Positions 8,478 through 16,911 of a stretch of 64,000 bases of DNA are shown here, piece by piece. A model generated the notes under the pieces. That model saw nothing but the letters and a program-made list of their open reading frames with translations. It was not told the DNA's origin and searched no databases. Within the stretch, counting starts at the first letter, position 1; each line of letters begins with the position of its first letter. The stretch comes from Subdoligranulum variabile (lineage in GTDB: Bacteria; Bacillota; Clostridia; Oscillospirales; Ruminococcaceae): contig QAKI01000024.1 in NCBI GenBank assembly GCA_003343905.1, forward strand, positions 4,747-68,746. The letters run 5' to 3'. The position numbers and the translations under genes were made by a program.

Positions 8478-9047
8478 TCATACGCCGGGTTCGATCCAGC
8501 GTTCGCTGTACAGGTCCCAGTATTTTGGGTACACCCGGTCCTTTTGGCAGTCAAAGTTCAACTGGTACATACGGAACACCACCGGGAAATCTTTGGGCTG
8601 CCACTGTTCTTTGTAGGAGTAGCAGTACCGCATCCCCAGCCGCCGCATGACGGCTCCGCTGCGGGGATTGTTCCGGTCGTGGGTGGCGGTGATGTAGGGC
8701 AGGCCGTCCGCTTTCAGCCGCTCGATCAGGGCGGCGCCCGCCTCGCTGACGATGCCCTGATGCCAGTATTCTTTGCGCAGGGCGTAGCCGAAGTCGTGGC
8801 TGTCGTCCTCGTCCGTGTGCAGATAGCCGATGGGCAGGCCGTCCTGCCTGCGGCAGATGGCGTAGCAGTATTTCCCGCGCAGCCGCGCCTGCAGGAACTC
8901 CCGCGCTTCGTCCCGGTCCTTCACGGGGAACCAGGGCAGAAAGGTGTTTACCTCCGCGTCTGAAAACAGCAGGTAGACCGCGTCCAGGTCCTGTTCCTCG
9001 AACCTGCGCAGGATCAGCCGCGGGGTTTCGATCTGTGTGTTCTCCAT
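8478..9047 (-). CDS. GNAT acetyltransferase, RimJ/RimL type
   Basis: 189 residues from ATG 9047, set by AAAGGAGGAATCCT just before it; the longer open frame has no start signal. It opens with IETPRLILRRFEEQDLDAVY, typical of RimJ/RimL-like N-acetyltransferases, and has the acetyl-CoA region around GYALRKEYWHQGIVSEAG and the late motif VMRRLGMRYCYSYKEQW. It should transfer acetyl from acetyl-CoA to an amine of a protein or small molecule; the substrate is unknown. It is separated from the phosphofructokinase upstream by a terminator, so it is a single-gene unit. Confidence 0.85.
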   Translation of the reverse strand: MENTQIETPRLILRRFEEQDLDAVYLLFSDAEVNTFLPWFPVKDRDEAREFLQARLRGKYCYAICRRQDGLPIGYLHTDEDDSHDFGYALRKEYWHQGIVSEAGAALIERLKADGLPYITATHDRNNPRSGAVMRRLGMRYCYSYKEQWQPKDFPVVFRMYQLNFDCQKDRVYPKYWDLYSERWIEPGV

Positions 9048-9127
9048 AGGATTCCTCCTTTCGGCGGGGCGGCAGGCCCCGGCTTTCATTATAGCATGGC
9101 GGCGGGAGCGGGGGAACCGCCCCGCGC

Positions 9128-9164
9128 AAAAAAAGACCCGCCACCGGCAAAAACCGGCGGCGGG
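9128..9164 (-). terminator. Terminator of the isomerase-phosphofructokinase operon
   Basis: Read on the minus strand: CCCGCCGCCGG, loop, CCGGTGGCGGG, then TCTTTTTTT. One mismatch in an 11-bp stem. Confidence 0.85.
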
Positions 9165-9190
9165 ATCGTGGGTTCGCTGCCCTGCGGCGC

Positions 9191-10372
9191 TTACAGGCGG
9201 CTCAGGGGCTTGTTTTTGAAGGTGACGTACTTGCGCACGGGTTCGCCCAGCAGCGGACGGCACCAGTCCACAAAGGCCTGCGTCACGTCGTGGCCGTTCT
9301 CGGCGATGTATTCTTTGGGCATCATGCGCTCCTCCAGCATGACCTGCTCGATGGGAATCAGCACGGTCTCGGCCCGGTACTCGTCGCCGGGCAGGCGGCG
9401 GAAGCCCACCATCACGCCGTTCTGGCCCTCCACGGCGGCGCGCACGGCGGTGGCGCCGGCGGTCACGGCCTCGTCACGGTCCAGCTTCGACTGGTAGGCG
9501 GCGCTGGCGCGCCCGGCGATGCCGGGTTTCTCGCTGCGGGCCTTGATGCCCAGACGGCGGATGACGAGGTTCGCCAGATGGGCCGACACGTCGCCGTAGT
9601 AGACGGCGCGGCCCACCTGGAAAATAGGCTCCACGATGGGCTTGCCGTCGGGCCCGCGCAGGCCCTCGCTGGCGACGACCACCACACCACCCTTTTCGCG
9701 GTGCAGGCGCTGCACGTCGGCCAGGAACTGCTCCTCGTCAAAGGGCACTTCGGGCAGGTAGATCAGGTCGGGGCCGTCGCCGTCGCCGCTGCGCGCCAGC
9801 GCCGAAGCCGCCGCGATCCAGCCCGCGTTGCGGCCCATGGCCTCGATGATGCAGACGTGGATGGGCAGGCCGCGCACGTCCTGGCTGATCTCGGCCGTGG
9901 TCTCGGCCATATAGCGGGCCACGCTGCCGAAGCCGGGGGCGTGGTCAGTCACCGAAATGTCGTTGTCGATGGTCTTGGGGATGCCCACCACGTTCACTTC
10001 CACCCCCACGCGGGTGCAGGCCTGGTACACCTTGCCGCAGGTGTCCATGCTGCCGTTGCCGCCGGTGAAAAAGACGTAGCGGATGTTGTGCTTGGCGATC
10101 ACCTGGGCGATCTGGTCGTAGTCGGGCTGTTCCAGCGGGTCGCGGCTGGTGCCGATGGCGCTGCCCGGCGTGTGCAGCAGCAGGTCCAGTTCGTCCTGGG
10201 GCACCGTGAGCAGGTCGAAGAACTGCTCGCGCAGGATGGCCCCCGAACCGCCGATGGCGGCGTAGAAATGCTCGATCTCCGGGTGTTTGTGCGCCTCGGT
10301 GATGGCGCCGTAAAGGGATGCGTTGATGACGGCCGTGGGTGCGCCGCCGTGTACGATCAGTGCGTTGGGCAT
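9191..10372 (-). CDS. 6-phosphofructokinase (ATP- or PPi-dependent)
   Basis: 393 residues from ATG 10372, preceded by AGGAGGTAATCCC. Phosphofructokinase signatures: GGNGSMD (residues 104-110), PKTIDND (132-138, catalytic Asp in TID), and MGRNAGWIAAASAL. The Lys in PKTIDND is usual in PPi-type enzymes, while the Gly in GGNGS is usual in ATP-type ones, so the donor cannot be settled. It adds a phosphate to fructose-6-P or, in GalNAc/galactitol pathways, tagatose-6-P. It lies 108 bp after the isomerase on one transcript under the LacI-type operator, which argues for a dedicated catabolic role feeding the class II aldolase at 18378. Confidence 0.9.
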   Translation of the reverse strand: MPNALIVHGGAPTAVINASLYGAITEAHKHPEIEHFYAAIGGSGAILREQFFDLLTVPQDELDLLLHTPGSAIGTSRDPLEQPDYDQIAQVIAKHNIRYVFFTGGNGSMDTCGKVYQACTRVGVEVNVVGIPKTIDNDISVTDHAPGFGSVARYMAETTAEISQDVRGLPIHVCIIEAMGRNAGWIAAASALARSGDGDGPDLIYLPEVPFDEEQFLADVQRLHREKGGVVVVASEGLRGPDGKPIVEPIFQVGRAVYYGDVSAHLANLVIRRLGIKARSEKPGIAGRASAAYQSKLDRDEAVTAGATAVRAAVEGQNGVMVGFRRLPGDEYRAETVLIPIEQVMLEERMMPKEYIAENGHDVTQAFVDWCRPLLGEPVRKYVTFKNKPLSRL

Positions 10373-10480
10373 GGGATTACCTCCTGAATAAAAAATAGAA
10401 AAGCAAAAACGCAGGAAAAACACGGCCGGTCCCGCGGCGCCGCCGTCCCCGCACGGCGCAGCGGCCCTGTTGGCCGGGCC

Positions 10481-11860
10481 TTACAGTTCGATTACCGGGA
10501 TGTTCAGCACGCGGCCAAGCTGCACGACGGCGTCGCCGATGTCCGCCCAGACCAGGCTGTAATGGTGGGCGATGCCTTTGTCGAAGATGTCGCGGGTCAC
10601 ATCGGCCACCGGGCGGGCCACCCGCACGTTCACCATGGTGCCGCGGGTGTTGCGCACGGTGGGCACCGCCTCGCCACGCAGCAGCACCAGATGATATTGC
10701 CCGTCAATGACGCTGGCCCGCACCACCGTGACTTTGCCGGGTCTCAGCACGCCCCAGAAGGCGCTGCCGTTGCCCACCAGCGGGTGGTTGCGCAGTTCCA
10801 GCCCGTCCGCAGGGTCGTACAGGCTCAGGGGCGCGTTGCCGCAGTGCCAGAAGGTCAGGGTGTTGGCTTCGGGGTCGGCGTTGATCATGTCGGCCACAAA
10901 GGTGGGCTGGCCGGTCATCTCCCGCTCGATGATGGTGCCGATGCCGGCGTCCACATCCCCCTCGCAGATCACGCTGAGGCCTTCGTCAGCCAGGCGGCTG
11001 AGCACGCCGCAGGGCTGGCACTTCACGGCGCCCATCTCCGGCCAGCACTTGATGGTGCAGTAATCGTAGCCCATTTCGGGGATGAGTTGTTTCAGCGCCA
11101 GATAGACCCGGCTGTGATTTTCGAGGTTCTCTTCCGAAAGGTTGCGGTCGGCTTCCGGCAGCCGGGGCAGGCTGTCCAGATGGAAGCGGGCGCGCACCGC
11201 GTCCATGTCGGCGCGGACGGCGGCGGGGTCCAGCTGCGCCATGCGGTCGAACACCAGCTTGAGTTCGGTGCCCTCCATGCGAATGCCGAACAGTCGCCGG
11301 ATCGTCATTTCGTCAAAGGAACAGTTGTAGAAGGCCGTGGGCCGGTAGCCCAGCAGGCCTAGGTTGGTGTTGGCCAGCTTCTTTTTGGCGGCCAGCGCCG
11401 TGACCAGCGTGCAGATCTGCCGGCAGACGGCGGGTTCCTCCTTGTCGCCGTAGACGGGCCAGCATTCGCCGCCGATGCGCTTGACGGCGGCGTTGTTCAT
11501 CATGGCGCTGCACAGGGCGTTGGCCCAGAGCCGCTCCTGCCGCACAAAGGGGGCTTCGTGGGTGGCCCACAAAATCAGGGGCTTGCCCAGTTCCTGGGCC
11601 AGTTTGCAGCTCACGTCGTCCCCCGTGAACGCGCCGATGACCAGCAGCACCGCGTCCACCTGGCGGGCGCGCAGCCAGGCTGCACAGGCGGCGGCTTCGT
11701 CGGTATTGGTGACGATCTCCGGGTAGACGGCCACCTCGGCGCCGGTCAATTCGCGGCAGGCCCACGCGCTGTAGTCTGCGTGCAGGGCCTGGGGGCGTTC
11801 CCGGGGCCAGCGGCCGGAGAGAGTCGTGACGAACCCGACGTTCAGTTTGGTAGATACCAT
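10481..11860 (-). CDS. L-fucose/L-arabinose isomerase-like protein
   Basis: 459 residues from ATG 11860, which follows AAAGGAG; the frame upstream covers the operator. The protein has the two-part layout of the fucose/arabinose isomerase fold: an N-terminal region with DAVLLVIGAFTGDDVSCKLA and ILWATHEAPF, a middle part, and a C-terminal active-site part with CEGDVDAGIGTIIEREMTG and FWHCGNAPLSLYDP. Family members interconvert aldoses and ketoses using a divalent metal in the cytoplasm. The sulfoquinovose isomerases of the sulfofructose transaldolase pathway also belong to this wider fold, so the substrate is open. It is first gene of the leftward operon with phosphofructokinase and is controlled by the palindrome at 11924-11939. 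Confidence 0.75.
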   Translation of the reverse strand: MVSTKLNVGFVTTLSGRWPRERPQALHADYSAWACRELTGAEVAVYPEIVTNTDEAAACAAWLRARQVDAVLLVIGAFTGDDVSCKLAQELGKPLILWATHEAPFVRQERLWANALCSAMMNNAAVKRIGGECWPVYGDKEEPAVCRQICTLVTALAAKKKLANTNLGLLGYRPTAFYNCSFDEMTIRRLFGIRMEGTELKLVFDRMAQLDPAAVRADMDAVRARFHLDSLPRLPEADRNLSEENLENHSRVYLALKQLIPEMGYDYCTIKCWPEMGAVKCQPCGVLSRLADEGLSVICEGDVDAGIGTIIEREMTGQPTFVADMINADPEANTLTFWHCGNAPLSLYDPADGLELRNHPLVGNGSAFWGVLRPGKVTVVRASVIDGQYHLVLLRGEAVPTVRNTRGTMVNVRVARPVADVTRDIFDKGIAHHYSLVWADIGDAVVQLGRVLNIPVIEL

Positions 11861-11923
11861 TTGTTTCACTCCTTTGCAGGTATGGGTAAGGTCAGGCCAC
11901 GTGTTCGGAAACTGCGAAGCGGT

Positions 11924-11984
11924 ATAAACACGTGTGTACACGTTTGTTCTCCTTATTATAGGCACGTCGTTGCACGCATGTCAA
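11924..11984 (-). promoter_or_regulatory. Promoter and operator of the isomerase-phosphofructokinase operon
   Basis: On the minus strand TTGACA (11979-11984), 18-bp spacer, TATAAT (11955-11960); both hexamers are perfect. Just past the expected transcript start is ATAAACACGTGTGTAC (11924-11939), 14 of 16 identical to the ABC-operon palindrome. A repressor bound here would block early elongation. The rest of the 11861-12191 gap holds the leader of this operon and the lacI promoter. Confidence 0.75.
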
Positions 11985-12115
11985 AGGAAAAACGGCTCCC
12001 GCCGCCAGATTTGGAGGGCCCTACAAAAAAGAAGGTCGGGATTTGGCAGAATGACGAATCCTGCAGCGTCGGCCACGGTCTGGCGGGCTTTTGCCCCAAA
12101 AGAGTGGAAAATAAA

Positions 12116-12144
12116 TTGCCTGTCTGCCGAAAACATGATATACT
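12116..12144 (+). promoter_or_regulatory. Promoter of the LacI-type regulator gene
   Basis: TTGCCT (12116-12121), 17-bp spacer, TATACT (12139-12144), 47 bp before the start codon. No copy of the operator overlaps it, so strong autorepression is not evident. Confidence 0.65.
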
Positions 12145-12191
12145 GCAAGAAAGAGCCGGGCCGACCCGGCACGCAGAGAGAAGGGAAGACC

Positions 12192-13184
12192 ATGGCAAAA
12201 CAGGCTGTCACCCGCAAGGACGTCGCCCAGCGCGCCGGCGTCAGCGAGACCATCGTTTCCTACGTGCTGAACAACAACCGCTATGTGGACAAGAACAAGC
12301 GGGAACGGGTGCTGCAGGCGATCAAGGAACTGAACTACCACCCCAACCGTATCGCCCGCGCGCTCAAAGGCAAAAAGACCAACCATATCGTTTTTATTGC
12401 CGACAACATCAGCACCGAGCATTTCAGCCAGCTCATCGACGTGATGGACTACCATGCGTATAATAAGGGGTATCTGATCAGCCTGATCTCCAACCGCAAC
12501 AACGACGATTTTGTGGACCAGATCATCAGCCGCCAGTGTGACGGTGTCATCATCAGTTCCATCAGTATCCCGGAGGAGTATATTCACCAGTTCGTCAGCG
12601 CGGGGCTGGCCGTGGTGGTGCTGCAAAACCGGGACTACCGGGACCTGAGCGGCGTAGCCGTCATCCAGACCGGCCTGTACGGCGGCGCGCGGGACGGTGG
12701 GCGTTTTCTGGCCGGGCAGGGGCGGCGGAACATCGTCTATGTGGACCGCTTTTCGGCGCGGGGGCATTTCAGCAGCCGCAGCGACTACCGCCTGCACGGC
12801 TACTATGACGAGATGGAGTCCCTGAGCCTGACGCCCGCGGTCATCACCGGCTGCACCGGCCCGCAGGAACTGGCCCGCGCCGTGGCGGACTACTGCGCCG
12901 GCCACCCGGTGGACGCCATCCTGGGCCGCAGCGATAAAGTGGCCTGCATCGCCATGCAGGCCGTGATGGATCAGGGCCGCCGCGTGCCGGAGGATATTGC
13001 GGTGGTGGGTTTCGACAATTCCAGTCTGAGCCAGTATATGCGCCCGGCGATGACCTCCATCGAGATCCAGCGCGACCAGATCGGCAAGGCTGCCGTGGAA
13101 ATGTTGGAACAGATGCTCAACGGCGGCGGTGTGCCGGAACCCCGCAGTTTCCAGACCCGCCTGATCCGGCGGGAGAGCACATAG
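12192..13184 (+). CDS. LacI family transcriptional regulator
   Basis: 330 residues from ATG 12192; the open frame upstream contains the promoter. The N-terminus (VTRKDVAQRAGVSETIVSYV, residues 6-25) is a LacI helix-turn-helix, followed by the hinge around PNRIARALKGKKT and a periplasmic-binding-protein-like effector domain ending in DIAVVGFDNSSLSQYMRP. Members usually repress until a sugar or sugar phosphate binds. The gene lies between the divergent isomerase and ABC operons, and near-identical palindromes lie at both promoters and at nagA, so it is the likely repressor of all three. The inducer is unknown. Confidence 0.93.
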   Translation: MAKQAVTRKDVAQRAGVSETIVSYVLNNNRYVDKNKRERVLQAIKELNYHPNRIARALKGKKTNHIVFIADNISTEHFSQLIDVMDYHAYNKGYLISLISNRNNDDFVDQIISRQCDGVIISSISIPEEYIHQFVSAGLAVVVLQNRDYRDLSGVAVIQTGLYGGARDGGRFLAGQGRRNIVYVDRFSARGHFSSRSDYRLHGYYDEMESLSLTPAVITGCTGPQELARAVADYCAGHPVDAILGRSDKVACIAMQAVMDQGRRVPEDIAVVGFDNSSLSQYMRPAMTSIEIQRDQIGKAAVEMLEQMLNGGGVPEPRSFQTRLIRREST

Positions 13185-13192
13185 ACCAGCCA

Positions 13193-13232
13193 TCGGGGCA
13201 GTTGCCCAAAACGGGACTGCCCCGAATTTTGT
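13193..13232 (+). terminator. Terminator after the LacI-type regulator
   Basis: TCGGGGCAGT pairs with ACTGCCCCGA, followed by ATTTTGTTG. Confidence 0.75.
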
Positions 13233-13302
13233 TGTATTCCACAAAGGAAAACGACGAGCGTTGTCGTTTTCGCCAAAAAATATCTAATTTGTTGGAAAGA
13301 GG

Positions 13303-13478
13303 TTGACGACGGAAGAGATCGACGCTATAATATAGCCAATCTCTTATTTGTCTCTCCAATGTACTCTCGTGTGTATACCGATTGGGACGCACCCACAGAT
13401 TTGGGGCGTCAGACGTTCAAAACCGGGTATGAACACGCGAGCTTTTCTTAGGGCAAAGATACACACGTGTGTATCTTT
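13303..13478 (+). promoter_or_regulatory. ABC/sulfatase operon promoter with two operators
   Basis: TTGACG (13303-13308), 17-bp spacer, TATAAT (13326-13331) is a strong promoter. Downstream of the expected start lie a partial operator GTACTCTCGTGTGTAT (13361-13376; 13 of 16 matches) and a perfect 24-bp palindrome at 13455-13478 with core GATACACACGTGTGTATC. Two sites 94 bp apart (about nine helical turns) could allow looping by a LacI-type tetramer or paired dimers. The 418-bp gap 13185-13602 is filled by the lacI terminator, this promoter and a 265-bp leader. Confidence 0.8.
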
Positions 13479-13602
13479 CTGAAAAAACTTTTCCCCGCCA
13501 ACAGAAAATGCGGGAAGAAAACGACCGGACGATATTTTTTAGGCTGTGCCCTGCCAGACTGCGGCAGGGAAGAATATAGGTTATTCAAAAAGGAGGAACA
13601 GC

Positions 13603-14928
13603 ATGAAGAAGTACATGAAACTGACCGCCGCCCTGTTGGCGGGCGCAATGGCCCTGAGCCTGACCGCCTGCGGGGGGAACACTGGCAGTACGGCAGAAAC
13701 TTCGGAAGCAGCCAGCTCTACCGGTGAGGCCGCTGCGGCAGATGGAGAAAAGACCGTTATCAAATTTGCAAACTATGCGCTGCTGGAAAGTGGCTATACT
13801 GAATTCTGGGAAGGGATCAAGACCGGCTTTGAGGAAAAATATCCCCAGTACGAGATCGAGTGGGTCACCGCACCGTATGGCGAGATCGTGAACCAGGTCA
13901 TCAACCAGGCAGGCGGCGGTGACAAGCCGGATATCATGTTCGGTGAGAGCACTTGGGTCCCCACGCTGGTGGACGCTGGGCTGGCGATTCCCGTATCGGA
14001 AGTGTTCACTGAGGATTACTTGGCAAAATTCGATCAGAACGCGTTGGAGTCCTGTATGACGGACGGTGAGGTCTGTGGCCTGCCCATGTATGACTGCGCG
14101 TTCATGCTCTTCTATAATAAGGATCTGTTCGAGCAGGCGGGCCTGGACCCCAACACGCCGCCCACGACCTACGACGAGATGCTGAAAATGGCTGAGAAAC
14201 TTTCCCAGTTGACCACCGCGGACGGCAACAAAGTGTACGCATTCGGCCAGACCACCGCGTCTGTGGCGATCTCCGGCTCCGCCATCAATTCGATGATCTT
14301 TAACTTTGGCGGTACGGTGCTGGACGAAAACGGTCAGCTTGCTATCGACAACCAGGGCTTCAAGGATGCCATCACCATGCTCCAGACCCTGGACCAGAAG
14401 GGCTACAATCCCCAGAACGCCAAGCTGAAAGATCTGCGGCAGCTGTTTGCTACTGGCCAGCTGGCTATGTACTATGACCAGTCCTGGGGCTTCAACGGCG
14501 TGACAACCATCAATCCGGACGCAGCCGAATTTGCCGCTTCGGCTATGCCGCTCAAGGGCGGTGAAGGGGACGGCGCTTCCATGCTGTCCGGACAGATCCT
14601 GATGTACATGGACAACGGCGAGGCGCAGCGTGAAGGCTGCCGCCTGCTGACCGAGTATATGCTCACCGAAGAAGTGCTGGGCGACTATATCCGCAACATC
14701 ACGCCTGCTTATCCCATCATCGAAGATATGAAGGATATGGAACTGAATCCTGTGCTGGAAGGCGCGCGTGACGCAACCCAGAGCGCCCTCAATTCCCCCA
14801 GCATCCCCATGCTGAACGATCTGAACCTTGAGCTGTGCACTTTGGCGCAGAATGTCACCGTCGGCGGTGCTGACGTGGATACTGCTATCGAGGATTTCCG
14901 CAGCGCGGCGCAGAACTACGTAGAGTAA
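13603..14928 (+). CDS. Sugar ABC transporter substrate-binding lipoprotein
   Basis: 441 residues from ATG 13603, preceded by AAAGGAGGAACAGC. A lipoprotein signal ends at LTAC with the lipidated Cys23, followed by a Ser/Ala/Thr-rich linker. The mature part is a family 1 extracellular solute-binding protein (carbohydrate type): GEIVNQVINQAGGGDKPDIM, AFMLFYNKDLFEQAGLDPN and MSGQ-type late segments. It captures a sugar or short glycan outside the cell for the two permeases that follow. A hairpin between it and the first permease (14970-15009) probably keeps its mRNA more abundant. Ligand is not readable; the sulfatase in the same operon points to a sulfated sugar. Confidence 0.92.
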   Translation: MKKYMKLTAALLAGAMALSLTACGGNTGSTAETSEAASSTGEAAAADGEKTVIKFANYALLESGYTEFWEGIKTGFEEKYPQYEIEWVTAPYGEIVNQVINQAGGGDKPDIMFGESTWVPTLVDAGLAIPVSEVFTEDYLAKFDQNALESCMTDGEVCGLPMYDCAFMLFYNKDLFEQAGLDPNTPPTTYDEMLKMAEKLSQLTTADGNKVYAFGQTTASVAISGSAINSMIFNFGGTVLDENGQLAIDNQGFKDAITMLQTLDQKGYNPQNAKLKDLRQLFATGQLAMYYDQSWGFNGVTTINPDAAEFAASAMPLKGGEGDGASMLSGQILMYMDNGEAQREGCRLLTEYMLTEEVLGDYIRNITPAYPIIEDMKDMELNPVLEGARDATQSALNSPSIPMLNDLNLELCTLAQNVTVGGADVDTAIEDFRSAAQNYVE

Positions 14929-14969
14929 GCACGACAGTCTCGCAAACATAACACACGGCAAATGTGAGC

Positions 14970-15009
14970 GGGGAGGGCGGGATAAAAACTTTTTATCCTG
15001 TCCTCCCCC
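14970..15009 (+). terminator. Intercistronic hairpin, possible attenuator
   Basis: GGGGAGGGCGGGATAAAAA pairs imperfectly with TTTTTATCCTGTCCTCCCC and is followed by ATATTTTG. It lies between the binding protein and permease genes, where partial termination or mRNA protection is common. Confidence 0.55.
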
Positions 15010-15085
15010 CATATTTTGCCCCGACCCGGGCCGGGGTGCCGTACACCTGCTCCAAAATCTGGTCAGAAAGGAAAGTGAAGACCCG

Positions 15086-16024
15086 ATGCCAACTGCAAAA
15101 ACTGATCGGAAACTTCCCCGCGTGGCAATGAATAAAAAACGGGGCGACCAGCTGTTCTCGGCCGTCCTGATCCTGCCCACGGTGCTGGTAACGACTGTGT
15201 TTATCCTGGTGCCGGTCATCGACTCTGTTATCAAGAGTTTTCTGGATTTCAAAGTACGCAATATCATTTCTGGGAAAGCCGGCGAATGGAACGATTTTGA
15301 AAACTATATCCGTTTGTTCAACGGCGGTAAGTTGATGCCCGCCATCGTCACAACGCTGACCTTTGTGGTCGGTGTGGTGCTGGTCCAATTCATCCTGGGG
15401 ATGATCCTGGCGCTGATTTTGAATTCCAATATAAAATGTGCCCGATTTATCCGCAGTATTATGATGATGCCCTGGGTGGTACCCACAATCATTTCCGCCC
15501 TGATCTGGATGTGGATCTTCCAACCCCAGTACGGCCTGCTGAAGTACATTGTCAGTGTGCTTACAGGCGGCGCGGTCAATGACTTTGCCATTTTGAATGA
15601 CCCGGGCACCGCACTGGTGGGCGTAGCGATTGCAGCACTGTGGAAACAGATCCCGCTGACCACGCTTCTGCTGCTTTCCGGTTTGCAGAACGTGCCGGAT
15701 GATATGTTGGAAGCCGCGACCATCGACGGCGCCTCCCGTACCAAAAAATTCTTTGCCATTGTCATTCCCTACATGAAGAGCGTCATCAGCATTGTGGTAT
15801 CCATGGCGATCATTGAAAACTTCAAGCAGTTCCCGCTGATCTGGACGATGACCGGCGGCGGTCCGAACGAAAGCACCACCACGCTGGCGATCCTGAGCTA
15901 CCGCGAAGCCTTTGTTTCAAACAATTTGGGCAGCGGTGCTGCGGTAACGACCATCTGGATGTTGTTGATGATCGTGGTCGTCTTTGTGTACAACAAGATC
16001 TTCCCTAAAGAAGATATGAGCTGA
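15086..16024 (+). CDS. Sugar ABC transporter permease, MalF/LacF type
   Basis: 312 residues with about six membrane helices and the cytoplasmic coupling loop EAATIDGASRTKKFFAIVIP (EAA motif), typical of carbohydrate ABC permeases of the MalF type. ATG 15086 follows GAAAGGAAAG; the first 15 residues are polar and ATG 15128 is an alternative start. It pairs with the MalG-type permease encoded 18 bp downstream. No ATPase gene is present in the operon, so a shared MsmK/UgpC-type ATPase encoded elsewhere probably powers it, as is frequent in Firmicutes. Confidence 0.92.
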   Translation: MPTAKTDRKLPRVAMNKKRGDQLFSAVLILPTVLVTTVFILVPVIDSVIKSFLDFKVRNIISGKAGEWNDFENYIRLFNGGKLMPAIVTTLTFVVGVVLVQFILGMILALILNSNIKCARFIRSIMMMPWVVPTIISALIWMWIFQPQYGLLKYIVSVLTGGAVNDFAILNDPGTALVGVAIAALWKQIPLTTLLLLSGLQNVPDDMLEAATIDGASRTKKFFAIVIPYMKSVISIVVSMAIIENFKQFPLIWTMTGGGPNESTTTLAILSYREAFVSNNLGSGAAVTTIWMLLMIVVVFVYNKIFPKEDMS

Positions 16025-16042
16025 GGAAAGGAGGGACCGGCT

Positions 16043-16882
16043 GTGAAACGTCAGGAAAGAAGCCTGAATATCATCAAATATATTGCGCTTTTCATCATCA
16101 TGCTGTTCCTTCTGTTCCCGTTGTACTGGGTGCTGATGACCAGCTTCAAAACCAATATGGAGGCATACCGCAGCGTGCCGACCTTTATCCCGGCAGAGCC
16201 GACGGTCCAAAGCTATATCAACCTGTTTACCGAGAATAACGACTTCTTTGTTTACTACAAGAACAACTTCATCGTGTCCGGTGCCACGGCGCTGATCACC
16301 ACTGTGCTGGCGATTCTTTCCGGTTATGCCCTTAGCCGCTTCCATTTCCGCTGGAACGGCTGGGTGATGGCGGCACTGCTTTCGAGCCAGATGTTCCCGG
16401 TGGTCAGCCGTATGATCAGTTTGTACGACCTGATGAATAAAATGCACCTGATCAACACCCACCCGGGGCTGATCCTGGCCCTGGTGGCGGCCATGCTGCC
16501 TTTCACCGTTATGCTGATGTCCAGCTTTTTTGACAGCGTTCCCCGCGAAGTGGAGGAAGCCGCTTATGTGGATGGTGCTTCCCGGATGCAGGTCCTGTGG
16601 CGCATCGTGACCCCGCTGGTCAAGCCGGGTATGCTGGCTGTGGCGATCTACGCCTTCCTGATGACTTGGGACGACTATCTCCATGCCGTCACGCTGATCC
16701 AGACCGATTCGCTGCGGACTATGTCTGCCGGTGTGGCTATGCGTTATTTGGGCGAACTTTCCTACGACTGGTCGCTGATCAATACGATCTCCATCGTCGG
16801 CACTGTCCCCATGCTGATCCTGTTCTTCTTCTTCCAGAAATACATGGTCAAAGGCTTGGTGGCGGGCGCTGTTAAGGGGTGA
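16043..16882 (+). CDS. Sugar ABC transporter permease, MalG type
   Basis: 279 residues, six predicted helices, EAA loop EEAAYVDGASRMQVLWRIVT, and the usual MalG-type C-terminus. ATG 16043 follows AAAGGAGGGACCGGCTGTG; a GTG 3 bp before is not needed. It forms the membrane channel with the preceding permease. Its end overlaps an in-frame GTG of the next gene, but the sulfatase more likely starts at 16912, leaving 29 bp between them. It belongs to the same transcript as the binding protein and sulfatase. Confidence 0.92.
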   Translation: MKRQERSLNIIKYIALFIIMLFLLFPLYWVLMTSFKTNMEAYRSVPTFIPAEPTVQSYINLFTENNDFFVYYKNNFIVSGATALITTVLAILSGYALSRFHFRWNGWVMAALLSSQMFPVVSRMISLYDLMNKMHLINTHPGLILALVAAMLPFTVMLMSSFFDSVPREVEEAAYVDGASRMQVLWRIVTPLVKPGMLAVAIYAFLMTWDDYLHAVTLIQTDSLRTMSAGVAMRYLGELSYDWSLINTISIVGTVPMLILFFFFQKYMVKGLVAGAVKG

Positions 16883-16911
16883 ACGTGAAAAAGCAGAAAG
16901 GAAGGCAGGGC

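Noticed and set aside
6626..8554. 642-codon open frame on the minus strand
   Set aside because: Opposite sdaAB-sdaAA, which are complete and well conserved; the frame also crosses two terminators.
13585..15267. 560-codon open frame on the minus strand
   Set aside because: Shadow of the sugar-binding lipoprotein and first permease; no start signal or domain.
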